From Sulfurimonas sp. (GTDB lineage: Bacteria > Campylobacterota > Campylobacteria > Campylobacterales > Sulfurimonadaceae): 64,000 nucleotides of DNA. The DNA lies in assembly GCA_030949945.1 (NCBI GenBank), contig JAUZRZ010000080.1, positions 1 through 64,000 of the forward strand. The letters are read 5' to 3'. The notes under the pieces are model-generated. The model worked only from the letters and a program-made list of their open reading frames with translations. It did not search any database and was not told where the DNA came from. Positions 39,603 to 49,932 of the stretch are shown here, piece after piece. A program made the position numbers and the translations under genes. Positions within the stretch are counted from its first letter, which is position 1. Each line of letters opens with the position of its first letter.

Positions 39603-40160
39603 ATGAAAACAAAAATACTCGCTACAATCTTAATCATAAGCATATTCTTCTTCAGTAATGCAAATGCAACTCTATTAACTAGCACGACTACAACTACAAC
39701 TCAAATTTTAAACCTAATTAGTAAGCTATCAGATGATATTGGTATTATGGCTGATAGAATTTTAATAATGGCAGATAAGATTGGGGTAATGGCTGATAGA
39801 ATAGTTCATACTGAAGAGATGATGTCTGATTTAACTTTAACACTTGCATCACAAAGTTCTAATACTGCTCAAACAGTTATCATTTCATCTGGATTTCAAT
39901 CTGTTTTATATGCAAATGATATACCTAATTTTACAATCAATATCGCTGCTCCCCAAATGCTTATTTATGTATCTTCTTCAATGACCATGGATACAAATAC
40001 TGTTTCTGTTTTAATAACAAATCCTGATGAGCTAGCAGAAAAATGGCCTAGTCTTAAAACATTAGCACAAAACAATAAAATCTATATTGCTATAAAGACT
40101 ATAGATGGGAATACTATCTCATCACTATCGAATGTTTTAACATATACAACACTTTACTAA
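39603..40160 (+). CDS. Exported protein with IMADRI-type repeats
   Basis: The product has 185 residues, with a signal peptide (residues 1-22, ending ANA), then a Thr run (TSTTTTTTQILNL) and three tandem octad-like repeats (IGIMADRI, LIMADKI, IGVMADRI at about residues 46-68). These suggest a coiled or amphipathic helix. The C-terminal half is beta-rich (IPNFTINIAAPQMLIYVSSS). I do not recognise a characterised family. It stands alone, with its own A/T-rich promoter region behind ispG. Confidence 0.7.
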   Translation: MKTKILATILIISIFFFSNANATLLTSTTTTTTQILNLISKLSDDIGIMADRILIMADKIGVMADRIVHTEEMMSDLTLTLASQSSNTAQTVIISSGFQSVLYANDIPNFTINIAAPQMLIYVSSSMTMDTNTVSVLITNPDELAEKWPSLKTLAQNNKIYIAIKTIDGNTISSLSNVLTYTTLY

Positions 40161-40203
40161 ACTATTACGCTAAAATAAGTTTCATAAATCATAAAGGGAA
40201 ACT

Positions 40204-41649
40204 TTGCAAGATAATTTATATAACCTAGCATTTGAACGCTCCATACTCAGTTCAATAGTCTTTGAACCGAGTCAATTTGATGAACTTAGCAGTGTTCTTA
40301 AAACAGATGATTTTTATCTTCCTGCACATCAAGAGATATTTAATGCGATGGTGCTTTACTTGCAAAAAGACCAGCCTATAGATGAAGAGTTTATCAAAAA
40401 AGAGCTCATCAAGGCTAAAAAGTTTGATGAGCAGGTTATGCTTGAAATTTTATCTGCGAACCCTATCTCAAACACAGCTGCTTATGTAGATGAAGTAAAA
40501 GACAAGTCCCTCAAACGCCATCTCTTAACTCTTACAACAGAGATAAAACGTGTAACAGTTGAAGAAGAACTTCCATCAGCTGAAGTGATAGACATAGTAG
40601 AGAAAAAACTTTACGAAATCACTCAAGATAGCCAGACATCAGACTTTAAAGATGCACCAAAGATGACCTTTGACACCATGGAGTACATCAAAGAGATGAA
40701 AGCTCGTGGTAATAGTGTTTTAGTTGGAGTTGATACTGGTTTTGCTGAACTAAACAAAATGACTACTGGTTTTGGTAAGGGTGACCTTGTTATAATTGCA
40801 GCTCGTCCTGCTATGGGAAAAACCTCTTTTATACTTAACACCGTAAATAGCCTTATCACAAATGGTAAAGGTGTTGCATTTTTCTCGCTTGAAATGCCAG
40901 CTGAGCAGTTGATGTTGCGTTTACTCTCTATTCAGACTTCTATTCCTCTGCAAAAACTTCGTGTTGGAGATATGAATGACAACCAATGGAGTTCACTCAA
41001 TGGTGCAATAGATAGAATGAACGGAGCAAAACTTTATGTGGATGACCAAGGTAGTCTCAACATAAACCAACTCAGAAGTAAACTTCGAAAACTTAAAAAC
41101 CAACACCCTGAGATAGAGATAGCAGTTATTGATTACCTTCAAATTATGCAAGGTGTTGGTAAACAAGATAGACACCTACAAGTCTCAGAAATCTCTCGTG
41201 GACTTAAAATGCTTGCTCGTGAACTAGAGATGCCAATAGTTGCTCTCTCACAGCTCAACCGTGGACTAGAGTCTCGAAATGATAAACGCCCGATGCTTAG
41301 TGATATTCGTGAGTCTGGGTCTATTGAGCAGGATGCAGATATTATTCTCTTTGTTTATAGGGATGATATTTATCTCTATAAAGAAGAAAAAGAGCGTGAA
41401 AAAGCTGCAAAAGCTGAGGGAAAAGAGTTTGTTTCAGAGTATGTAGAAAAAGAGGAAGAAGAGGCTGAAATCATCATCGGAAAACAGCGTAATGGTCCAA
41501 CTGGTCATGTAAAACTTATTTTTCAGAAAAAGCTTACTCGCTTTGTTGATGCTCCAAGCTTTAGTGCTGGGGTGGAAACTGTATATGAAAACATTGACAC
41601 ATCATCAGCACAAATGAATGTCCCATCAGTTGACATGCCAACTCTTTAA
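40204..41649 (+). CDS. dnaB: Replicative DNA helicase DnaB
   Basis: This 481-residue protein opens with TTG (40204) behind AAAGGGAAACT. The N-terminal domain has FERSILSSIVFEPSQFDEL. The RecA-like core has Walker A IIAARPAMGKTSF (about residue 198), Walker B AVIDYLQIM and LSQLNRGLESRNDKRP, then DLRESG-type SDIRESGSIEQDADI. It unwinds DNA at the replication fork as a hexamer. comEC begins directly after its stop. Confidence 0.96.
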   Translation: MQDNLYNLAFERSILSSIVFEPSQFDELSSVLKTDDFYLPAHQEIFNAMVLYLQKDQPIDEEFIKKELIKAKKFDEQVMLEILSANPISNTAAYVDEVKDKSLKRHLLTLTTEIKRVTVEEELPSAEVIDIVEKKLYEITQDSQTSDFKDAPKMTFDTMEYIKEMKARGNSVLVGVDTGFAELNKMTTGFGKGDLVIIAARPAMGKTSFILNTVNSLITNGKGVAFFSLEMPAEQLMLRLLSIQTSIPLQKLRVGDMNDNQWSSLNGAIDRMNGAKLYVDDQGSLNINQLRSKLRKLKNQHPEIEIAVIDYLQIMQGVGKQDRHLQVSEISRGLKMLARELEMPIVALSQLNRGLESRNDKRPMLSDIRESGSIEQDADIILFVYRDDIYLYKEEKEREKAAKAEGKEFVSEYVEKEEEEAEIIIGKQRNGPTGHVKLIFQKKLTRFVDAPSFSAGVETVYENIDTSSAQMNVPSVDMPTL

Positions 41650-42923
41650 GTGCTAGAAAAAGTCTCTCTTTTTAGAACAAAGAAAGACTTTTTAACTTTT
41701 TTGTATTAGCTTCTCTACTACTATCTATCTCTTTAGGTCTTGAGCAGTATAACTTTAAACAGCTCACAAAGTTTGACTCACAACTTGTTGAAGCAACTGT
41801 CCTAAAACAGTACAAAAAAACAAAATACAAAAAAGGAAAACTCAAAACTTATCAAGTTTTAAAACTAAAAAGTTCTGATGGATTTACCTTTTATACTACA
41901 GCAAACAAAAACCTCCAAGATATAAAATACAAATATGTCACTATGGAAATTTGGGCAGGAAATATAAGTTTTTATGAGTATATGAAAGGTTTTTACTCCT
42001 TTAGTAAAATCATAAAAATCCATCCAGACAAAAGCTATAAAACAGAGCTAAACTCCTTTATAGACACTCAACATAAACAAAAAGAGATTTCCCTTGTATA
42101 CCAAGCACTCTTCACTGCAAAACAACTCCCACTTGAACTTCAAAAAATATTTTCTAGTCTTGGTATCTCTCATCTCGTTGCCATTAGTGGTTTTCATCTC
42201 AGTGTTTTGAGTGCTATACTCTTTTTTAGTATCAAATTTCCCTATGCTTTTTTGCAAAAAAGATTTTTTCCATACAGAAGTTTAAAGCTAGATACTTTTA
42301 TTATTATAGGAATTTCTCTTTTTATATACCTACTCTTTTTAGATATGCCACCTTCACTTTTAAGAGCCTTTGTTATGTTACTTATTGGATTTATTTTGTA
42401 TGATAGAGGTCTTAAAATCATCTCGATGCAAACACTCTTTTTAACTATTGTTCTTATTTTAGTTATTTTTCCACGACTCTCTTTTAACATCGGGTTTTGG
42501 CTTAGTGTTACTGGTGTTTTTTATATCTTTTTATTTTTACTCCATTTTAAAACAAGAGGAAAACTTTGGCAGTTTCTTATGCTTCCACTTTGGCTCTACT
42601 TCACTATGCTACCCTACTCTATCGTTATCTTTGGTAACTTTAGTATCTATCATCCACTCTCAATTATTTGGACAGCACTTTTTACACTTTTTTACCCCTT
42701 TGGGATATTTCTGCATCTTATAGGACATGGAGATTTATTTGATTCTTCGCTAGGTTTACTAATGCATCTTGAGACACATAGTGTAAAAATAGCTATTGAT
42801 TTGAAGTTTTTACTCATAGAGATTGGGCTTTCACTACTAGCAATGTATCATAGAGTTTTTATCTATGCCCTACTTCTCTACCTCTTTGGGTTTTTTATAT
42901 ATGCTATGGATAATGTAACCTAA
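41650..42923 (+). CDS. ComEC/Rec2-family competence protein, short form, one frameshift
   Basis: A GTG at 41650 directly follows the dnaB stop. Joining frames near 41700 gives about 424 residues. The ComEC core contains the signature HLVAISGFHLSVLSAI (about residue 175), followed by about eight membrane segments. There is no metallo-beta-lactamase domain, as in the short ComEC of Helicobacter. The protein forms the channel for single-stranded DNA uptake. The tight link to dnaB suggests an operon. Confidence 0.88.
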
Positions 42924-42959
42924 CCATAGCCATAAACGAGACTCCTAAGCCTAGTCCTA

Positions 42960-44348
42960 TTAATCCAGACCCATCTTCGCTGGATTTAAGATATTGTTAG
43001 GGTCAAAAGCTTTTTTGATGGACTTAAAGAGATTCATCTCTTCATCACTAAATGCCATTTTCATATAAGGTGCTTTTGCAAGACCAATACCGTGCTCACC
43101 TGAGAGTGTTCCGCCAAGGTCAACAGTCGCTTGAAAAACCTCTTCTATCGCCTTATAAGCGATTTTTACTTGCTCTGGATCTTTTCCATCTACCATTACA
43201 TTTGTATGCACATTTCCATCACCTGTATGACCAAAACATGGTATGTTTATCTCATACTTATCTGCGATAGCATAAAACTTTTCTAGTAACTCAGGTAAAA
43301 CTGCACGAGGGACTGTCACGATCTTCGTTTAGCTTTTTACTTCCATAAATTGTTATAGCTTGAGATGCATTACGACGTGCAGAACCAGATATCAGCTGCT
43401 TCCTTATCATCTTTTGCTATTCTAAACTCACAACAGCCATTTTCAGTGAAGACTTTTTTTATCTGTGCGAGTTGAAAATCTAAATCATCCTCAAGATTTC
43501 CATCAACATCTGTGACAAGCAGAGCACCTGCATCAACTGGTAGACCTTTTGAGTGAACTTGCTCAACTGCACGAATAGTAAGGTTATCTAAAAACTCCAT
43601 CGCAACGGGTGTAATTCCACTCGCCATAGTTTTATAAACAGCTTCCATCGCTTCGTTTACAGTAGGAAAAATTCCCATAGCAGTTTTTGTCATCTTTGGT
43701 TTTGGAATTAAACGCAGTGTTATCTCTGAGAGAACTGCAAGTGTACCCTCACTTGCGATTAAAATACCACTTATGTTATAACCTGCCACATCTTTGATGG
43801 TACGTTTACCCGCTTTGATGATGTCACCATTAGGAAGAACTGCACGAGTAGCCATCACATAATCTTTAGTGATTCCATACTTCGCCGCTCGCATTCCCCC
43901 TGCGTTTTCACTTACATTTCCACCGATAGTCGAGTAGTCTTGAGAGGCAGGATCAGGCGGATAAAAGAGACCAACTGCTTCTACAGCACGTTGCAAGTCC
44001 ATATTTATAAGCCCCGGTTGTACAATTGCTACCATATTTTTCATATCTATCTCAAGGATTTTATTCATATGTTTTTCAAACCCTAAGAACTATTCCACCA
44101 CTACTAGGAAGTGCTCCACCTGTAAATCCTGAGCCAGCACCACGAGGTACTATAACTATTTTATGCTCATTACAGTACTTGAGTATTGCAGATATATCAT
44201 CTTCATTACGAGGAAATATAACGGCGTCAGGTTCAAACTTTGTACGTGTTGCATCATATGAGTATGCTATAAGGTGTGCTTTATCGCTATAAATATTTTC
44301 ATCACCAACTATTGTTTTGAAATGTTTTAGATGTTTTTCATCAATCAT
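42960..44348 (-). CDS. FAD-linked oxidase GlcD-like (glycolate/D-lactate dehydrogenase), two frameshifts
   Basis: The start ATG at 44348 has AAAGGAAG behind it. The joined frames give about 460 residues. The FAD-binding (PP-loop) part has IVPRGAGSGFTGGALP, then PPDPASQDYSTIGGNVSENAGG and YGITKDYVMATRAVLPNG. The C-terminal part has FGHTGDGNVHTN and GGTLSGEHGIGLAKAPYM, then DPNNILNPAKMGLD. It oxidises 2-hydroxy acids to feed respiration. Shifts lie near 44072 and 43345. The start of the gene overlaps the end of the PgbA-like gene by 8 bases. Confidence 0.9.
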
Positions 44349-45114
44349 TTTTACTTCCTTTTTCAAATTTTTCTATATTTTCTAAAAGTGTTTTATTTTC
44401 AGGGTTATACTCTTTTAAAAGCCCAAAGTAGTAAGGCTCGTACGATTTTAACTCATCACTACCCTCACCCCACCAAGCAGCATTTATTTTCTCAACTCTT
44501 GAGTAAAAAGGGAGTTTAAGAGTGTCTTGTACTAGAGGTGCATCACTTATGCTTAAAATCACAAAAGTTTTCATATCTACAGTGTAGAGTTTTTTATCCA
44601 AATAAATAAAAAGAAGTCCCACACTACTAGCAACATTCATAGCATCAAAATCTTCTTTAGTGGTGTTGGATGTCCACGGTAAGAGATAATAGTAGCAAAT
44701 ATATCTATATGTAACCCACTGCGTTTGTACACTTTTAGTGATACGATGATATATCTCTTCGCTAGGTGCTATAAGCAAAGAACGCGAGTATCCAAATGCA
44801 AGCTCAACCTTGTCCCCAACAATAGCTTTCCAGTGTCCTGTTGGGAGTGCATTATTTCTAAGAGCATTAAACTCTTTCATCTTTAATGTAGCTATTTTAG
44901 TCTCTTTATCATATCCGATAACAGAAACATTTTTTAAAATTGAAGTATGATTTGGTGCGAGGCGATGAACCAAAAATCCACTCACACCAACATCAATGCT
45001 ATCAAGTTTTACTCTTGCTATATTGGCATCATTATCAACCCAGAGAAGTTCTGTTTTTATCGTTGATGCACTGATGCTAAGAGCAAAGATAAGTAGTAAA
45101 GTTAAGTATTTCAT
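44341..45114 (-). CDS. PgbA-type protein (plasminogen-binding N-terminal domain)
   Basis: This 257-residue exported protein (signal peptide 1-16, ending SAS) has an N-terminal domain with TELLWVDNDANIARVKLDSIDVGVSGFLVHRLAPNHTS, as in PgbA/PgbB of Helicobacter and relatives. It has a late INAAWWGEGSDELKSYEPYYFGLL segment. In Helicobacter the family binds plasminogen. In a free-living relative the role is more likely general surface or envelope. It is just upstream of glcD, overlapping it. Confidence 0.75.
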   Translation of the reverse strand: MKYLTLLLIFALSISASTIKTELLWVDNDANIARVKLDSIDVGVSGFLVHRLAPNHTSILKNVSVIGYDKETKIATLKMKEFNALRNNALPTGHWKAIVGDKVELAFGYSRSLLIAPSEEIYHRITKSVQTQWVTYRYICYYYLLPWTSNTTKEDFDAMNVASSVGLLFIYLDKKLYTVDMKTFVILSISDAPLVQDTLKLPFYSRVEKINAAWWGEGSDELKSYEPYYFGLLKEYNPENKTLLENIEKFEKGSKND

Positions 45115-45142
45115 ATTGCTTCTTTAATTTTATTTACTAATA

Positions 45143-45249
45143 TTACAGACTATAAGGAGCAAAGTCCCTTATAGTCGCAGGGACAAAATTTGTCCCTACA
45201 ACCCCCTAAAGCTATAAAAAAACTTTTTAAGAAAAAGTCTGTAACATCA
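45143..45249 (-). repeat. Palindromic interspersed repeat, copy C
   Basis: This is an inverse-orientation copy of the element at 14559, starting TTACAGACTATAAGGAGC and ending AGTCTGTAACATCA, with the CCCCCTAAAGCTATAAAAA core. It lies in the gap between the divergent PgbA-like and M23 genes. The inner arms pair (GGGACAAA with TTTGTCCC). Confidence 0.85.
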
Positions 45250-45303
45250 TTTATTTACATGCGATTATATCAAACAAACCTCAGACTAAGCAAAAATTTG
45301 ATA

Positions 45304-46526
45304 ATGTTTTATAATTTTTATAATAGGCTTAGTTTTTTGACACGTATTTTACTCTTTTTATTTTTTATAACAAATCTTTTCTCATCTGAAGTTGAGCGCC
45401 ATCGTTGGCCAAATGGAGAAACATTTTTAGTCTTTTTAGAGAAAAACTCACTGCCCATTCGCCCTCTTTACTACAATCTCGACAAAGATGACCAGCGTTT
45501 GACAGAAGAGATGCGTTCGGGTATGCATTATCAAGTCCTGCTTGATGCAAACAAAACTATAGAGCAAATTTTACTGCCACTCAACGATGAACTACAAATC
45601 CATATCTATAAAAATGCTGATACATATAAGTTTGAAGCCATTCCTATCATAAGCACTACAAAAGTAGAATCTTTTGCTACAAAGATAGTCAGTTCTCCAA
45701 ACTATACCATTATGAAAGAGACGGGGAGTAAAAACTCGCACAAATTTTTACAGCAAACTTTAGAAACTCTCTGAACTTTAAAAATGATATTCGTCAGGGT
45801 GATAATCTAGTTATGATTTATGAGCAAAAGTACCGTTTAGGAGAGGTGTTTTCAATGCCTATCCTCCATGCTGCTATGATAGAGATGAGAAAGAAAAACC
45901 ACTATATCTATCTCAATGATGATGGTAGGTACTATGATGAAAAAGGGCATGAAGTAGAAGGTTTTTACTCGCTCGCCCTGTTCGCTATGCTAGAATATCT
46001 TCATACTTTACTAAACGTAGGTACCACCCAATTTTACACAAATGGAAAGCACACTTAGGTATAGACTATGCAGCAAGGCGAGGGACTCCCATCGTTGCTG
46101 CTGGAAGTGGTCGCATTAGTTATGCTGGAAGACTTGGGAGTTATGGTAAGCTAGTGAAAATAAAACATGCAGATGGGATATGAGACACGTTATGCACATA
46201 TGAAATCTTTTCGCCGTGGAATCCGAAGAGGAAAGTATGTCAAAAAAGGACAGACCATAGGCTATGTAGGAACAACAGGTCGCTCAACTGGTCCTCACCT
46301 ACACTTTGAGCTTCGTAAACGCGGTCGAGCGATAAACCCACTTCGTGTAGTTCAAGTCACTACAAAAAAACTTAAAGGTAAAGAGAGAAAAGCCTTTTTG
46401 AAGTTGAAAAAAAATTATGATGAGAGCATTGCACTGCACCTTAACAATCAAACTCCCTACATAAAGAAAAAAGAGTTCGTAAATAAGTGTTATATTCACT
46501 CTTTAGGATGTAAAACAGATGGCTAA
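45304..46526 (+). CDS. M23 metallo-endopeptidase, Csd3-like, several frameshifts
   Basis: Joined frames give about 405 residues. The N-terminus has a membrane or signal segment ([20 protein letters not shown]), followed by a domain with [20 protein letters not shown], as in H. pylori Csd3. The C-terminal M23 domain has [20 protein letters not shown] (His and Asp zinc ligands, about 46055-46115) and [12 protein letters not shown] (HxH, about 46290). It trims peptidoglycan crosslinks. Shifts lie near 45770, 45975, 46035 and 46175. The start is uncertain; 45259 is an alternative. Its end overlaps the next gene by 8 bases. Confidence 0.85.
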
Positions 46527-47091
46527 AATCACAAAAATATCTAAACTTGAAAAACCAAACTTTATAAAACCTATCTCTATCACTTATGAACATGAGGGGG
46601 AGCGTAAAATATGGGAAGCCGTTATCTCCCACGATGCGGTAAGTATCCTACTTTACAACAAAGATAGAGATGCTTTTGTGCTTGTAAAACAGTTTCGCCC
46701 ACCCGTACTTAATGCAAACAAAAAAGATGGCTACACGTATGAGCTTTGTGCAGGAATAATAGATAAAAAGATAAGTGATAAAGAGATAGCTAGAGAAGAA
46801 GCACTTAGAAGAGTGTGGCTATGATATTCCACTCGAGTCTATCACAAAGTAACCTCTTACTACACAAGTGTAGGTATTTCAGGTGCACGACAAACTCTCT
46901 ACTATGCAGAGATAAATGATAGTATGATTGTAAACGATGGAGGGGGTTTAGCTGAGGAGAACATAGAGGTAATTTATCTTCCTGTAAAAGAAGCTAAAAG
47001 TTTTATGTTTAATGAGCAGTACCAAAAAACTCCAGGTCTTCTCATGGGGTTTTACTGGTTTTTTGATAATCACTTTACCCAAACTCTATAG
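46519..47091 (+). CDS. Nudix hydrolase (ADP-ribose/UDP-sugar pyrophosphatase-like), one frameshift
   Basis: The joined product has about 190 residues. The N-terminus has [25 protein letters not shown]. The Nudix region has VKQFRPPV, then [10 protein letters not shown] and [15 protein letters not shown] after correcting a shift near 46812. [20 protein letters not shown] strand pair follows. The overall pattern matches UDP-sugar diphosphatases. It follows the M23 gene with an 8-base overlap. Its end overlaps the end of priA on the other strand by 17 bases. Confidence 0.85.
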
Positions 47092-48927
47092 GATCCATAT
47101 CTATCTCTGCTAGTGTTACCTTAGTGGCATTTACAGCTCTTATGATAGAGGTACTTTTATCTGAACGCAGGAGTATCTCAAAACGGTACTTATTTGCCAC
47201 TCTCTCGACCCCACACTTTCCAAAACCAACTATCTCTACATCACTAAATGCACTCAAAGCATCTTGCATTTTTCTCATCTCCTCTTGTGCTTTTGCTCCA
47301 TTTTTATGTGAAAACAGAATGCGACATAGCTTTTTATAAGGTGGATAAAGCCCTTCTCTATAGCCTTTTTCCTCTTCTAAAAAAAGCTCATACTTATCTA
47401 AGTAAGCTGAGAAAAACGACTCATTAAAACTCTGCACTAAAACAAGGGCATCTTTTTTACGACCACTGCGTCCTGATACTTGTATAAGAGAAGAGAGTGC
47501 TTTTTCTCTGGCTCTATAGTCTCCCATATTGAGCATATTGTCCATACCCATGACAACCGCTAAAGTCACACCATGATAATCATGCCCTTTACTTAGCATC
47601 TGAGTTCCAACAAGAATATCACTCTCTTTATCATTAAATCGTTTCAAAGCTTTTTTGAGTTTAGCGGATGTTGTGATAACATCTCGGTCAAACTGTTCTA
47701 CTCTTGCGTTTACTAACTCTTCGCTTATATTTTTTACAGCCTCAGCTGTTCCTAAACGCGAGCTAGTAAGGTTTGGACTTTGACACTCTGAGCAAATCTG
47801 TGGAATGGCTTGAGTGTAGTTACAGTAGTGGCACTTCATCGCCCTACTTTTTTGATGTATGCTAAGTCCCACACTACAAAATGCACACTCATAAGTATGC
47901 CCACAATCTTGACATATAAGATACTTAAAGTTTGCTCTCGTTGGCAAAAAAACTATAGACTGCTCTGAAGCTTGAAGTGTCTTCTCTAAAGAACTCAAGA
48001 TAAGAGGAGAAAGAGTCTCTATACTTTTTTCATACACAAACTTTTTCTGTGAAGAGAAGTGTCCCCCTTTGAGTCGAATATGAGGAAACTTTACATAAGA
48101 GGTCAAAGAGGGTGTGGCACTTCCTAAAACGACATTTACACCATAAAGTTTTCCCATGTAGATAGCAATGTCTCGAGCATTGTAACGCGGTCTTGAAGAT
48201 GACTTATAACTATCATCATGCTCTTCATCTACAACTATGAGTCCTAACTCTTTTATAGGTAAGAACAGAGCCGAACGAGGACCCGCAATAATTTTTGCCT
48301 CTCCGCTATGAATCTTCTCTAATGCTACTCTTTTTTGTTTAGGAGTAAGCTTTGAGTGCCACATCACAACAGACTCTCCAAAATGCTCTTTTAGGCGCAA
48401 ACCCATCTGAGGAGTAAGTGAAATCTCTGGCATTAAAAATATACTGCGTTTACCTTGGGCTATCATCTGCTCAAAGTACTTCATATATATCTCTGTTTTA
48501 CCACTTCCTGTATCGCCAAAAAGTAGTCCTACTTTTTGTTCTTGTAAAAATTCCAGTGCTTTTTCTTGTTTGTCTGAGAGGATAATTTTACTTTCATAAG
48601 TCTCTTCACTATTTGTTGTAGATTTAATTTGAGTATAACTTTTAAATGCCATCATCAAAGAGAGAGCATCCCCTAAAGAGCAGATATAGTAAAGAGAGAT
48701 AAACTTTGCCAACTCCATCTGTTTAGTAGAGTAAACATCATCACTCACTTCTAAAATTTCTGATGTCTCAAAAGAGGGTTTTTCACAAACGGAGAGAACA
48801 ACGCCATCTTTCATGCGTTTATTAAACTCGACTGTGACTTTTGTGCCTATAGTAATTGTTTTTGATGAATGATAAGAGAACTCTACTAGAGTGGTGAGCC
48901 TATGATTGAGAGGGTGTAGTAGTTCAA
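47075..48927 (-). CDS. priA: Primosomal protein N' (PriA replication restart helicase), one frameshift
   Basis: The joined product has about 618 residues. The N-terminus (NYYTLSIIGSPL, with a TTG start at 48927, then VEFSYHSSKTITIGTKVTVEF) matches the short Campylobacterota PriA. The helicase core has Walker A LFGDTGSGKTEIY and DEEH (IVVDEEHDDSYK). Between the helicase lobes are the zinc ribbons (CQDCGHTYECAFC, then CHYC and CSEC). The frameshift lies near 48895. It reloads DnaB at stalled forks. Confidence 0.93.
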
Positions 48928-48934
48928 ATTATTT

Positions 48935-49030
48935 TTAACTATCAATTTCAATAATTTGTTTAGCTCCATAAATAATTGTTACTGCAAATAAAATTGCTAT
49001 GGCGACAATTGCTACTGTTGCTAATTGCAT
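48935..49030 (-). CDS. Tiny membrane protein, 31 aa, second member of pair 1
   Basis: The 31-residue frame starts MQLATVAIVAIAILFAVT and ends IIYGAKQIIEIDS. This is one hydrophobic helix with a short polar C-terminus. The ATG is 1 base after the stop of the upstream 76-residue gene, with GGATTTATAA as the ribosome-binding region. The same arrangement recurs at 49861-50157. It is absent from known characterised families as far as I can tell. Small size makes the coding call cautious, but the duplicated layout supports it. Confidence 0.6.
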   Translation of the reverse strand: MQLATVAIVAIAILFAVTIIYGAKQIIEIDS

Positions 49031-49031
49031 T

Positions 49032-49262
49032 TTATAAATCCTTTAACTTTTTTATATTAGAATGAATACTTCTTGATATTATAAGAAATATTATTAATAG
49101 CATCGCTATTAAAATAATGCCTATCCAAAAGAGAACTGTAATATTTTCAGATATAAACAATCTAGAGACACCAGCACCAAATGTCAGTATCATAGCTACA
49201 ACTATATTTAAGTAATTTTTAAGAGCACCTATATGTTCTTTTATCTCATCTATTTTAGCCAT
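49032..49262 (-). CDS. Small two-TM membrane protein, 76 aa, first member of pair 1
   Basis: It opens MAKIDEIKEHIGALKNYLNI, an amphipathic charged helix. Two membrane segments follow (about residues 20-37 and 43-63, VLFWIGIILIAMLLIIFLII), then a basic tail (IHSNIKKLKDL). The identical start MAKIDEIKE is found in the paralogue at 50157. Similar short genes are common in Campylobacterota genomes, but no function is known to me. It sits between priA and a pilin gene. Confidence 0.75.
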   Translation of the reverse strand: MAKIDEIKEHIGALKNYLNIVVAMILTFGAGVSRLFISENITVLFWIGIILIAMLLIIFLIISRSIHSNIKKLKDL

Positions 49263-49285
49263 ACATCATTATACTAAAGTTATGA

Positions 49286-49741
49286 TTAATCAACAAGATT
49301 ATCGCATATAGCATCTTGAGAGGCAGCAAGGTTAAAAGTCCCACTTGCAGGTGCATAGGTAAAATTACATGAGCTACCCCCTACTTTATACACATAGTTA
49401 AGAAATGGAAAACTACCTGTTGTACTCCAGTGTCCATCTGTTGTAGCAGCTTTAATACCATACATCAAAAGCTCATTTCCAGTAGTTCCGTTACCATCAA
49501 AAAGTGTTGTAGTAGAAGAACTTAGGCTATTTATAAAGTTTGGTTCTCCCTTAATCAAGCGAGCCTGTCTTTCAGTAACGATAGCCGAACGGATAGAGGA
49601 TATATCAGCACGACCTTTACTTATCTGAGCATCTGTCCTTGTAGCTGCAAACTTTGGAATGGCAATAGCCGAGAGTATTCCTAGAACTACTATGACAAAT
49701 ACTAGCTCTATCATTGTAAATGCTTTATTATAGTTTCTCAT
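49286..49741 (-). CDS. Type IV pilin-like / pseudopilin protein, intact (pilin 1)
   Basis: This 151-residue protein has the class III signal: a short basic leader, then AFTMIELVFVIVVLGILSAIAIPKFAATRTDAQ (prepilin cleavage before the Phe or Met, Glu5 present). The C-terminal half has CNFTYAPASGTFNLAASQDAIC, with two Cys likely to form the D-loop disulfide. It would be assembled by a type II/IV system not seen in this window. It is the only one of the three pilin-like genes here with an unbroken frame. Confidence 0.9.
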   Translation of the reverse strand: MRNYNKAFTMIELVFVIVVLGILSAIAIPKFAATRTDAQISKGRADISSIRSAIVTERQARLIKGEPNFINSLSSSTTTLFDGNGTTGNELLMYGIKAATTDGHWSTTGSFPFLNYVYKVGGSSCNFTYAPASGTFNLAASQDAICDNLVD

Positions 49742-49819
49742 TTTTTTCCTTTCATTTAAATATTTATAGTGTAAGTTCTGTTGAGTAATGAAAAAAGTAA
49801 AAATTAAGTTTTATTCCAT

Positions 49820-49830
49820 TAATAGGGTCA
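49820..49830 (-). repeat. Short repeat TGACCCTATTA, copy 1 (inverse)
   Basis: The plus strand reads TAATAGGGTCA, the reverse complement of TGACCCTATTA. The following bases GTCCACATTAC recall sequences that flank REP-associated or IS200-type elements. Two more copies occur at 50268 and 50855. No transposase gene is seen nearby. Confidence 0.45.
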
Positions 49831-49860
49831 GTCCACATTACTCATGTGTTGTATCATAGT

Positions 49861-49932
49861 TTACAGCTTGGTATACGGAGTAAAGAATACTACCAAAACA
49901 ATTATAACTATCATAATTTTCAAATATTCCAT
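49861..49932 (-). CDS. Tiny membrane protein, 23 aa, second member of pair 2
   Basis: The 23-residue frame starts MEYLKIMIVIIVLVVFF and ends TPYTKL, one hydrophobic helix. Its ATG overlaps the stop of the gene ahead (TAATG). This is the counterpart of the 31-residue protein at 48935. It is weak as a stand-alone call; the matching layout is the main support. Confidence 0.5.
   Translation of the reverse strand: MEYLKIMIVIIVLVVFFTPYTKL

Noticed and set aside
42924-42959. Short minus-strand readable stretch (GLGLGVSFMAMV) after glcD
   Set aside because: It is only about 15 residues, overlaps the comEC end and has no start. It is probably chance.
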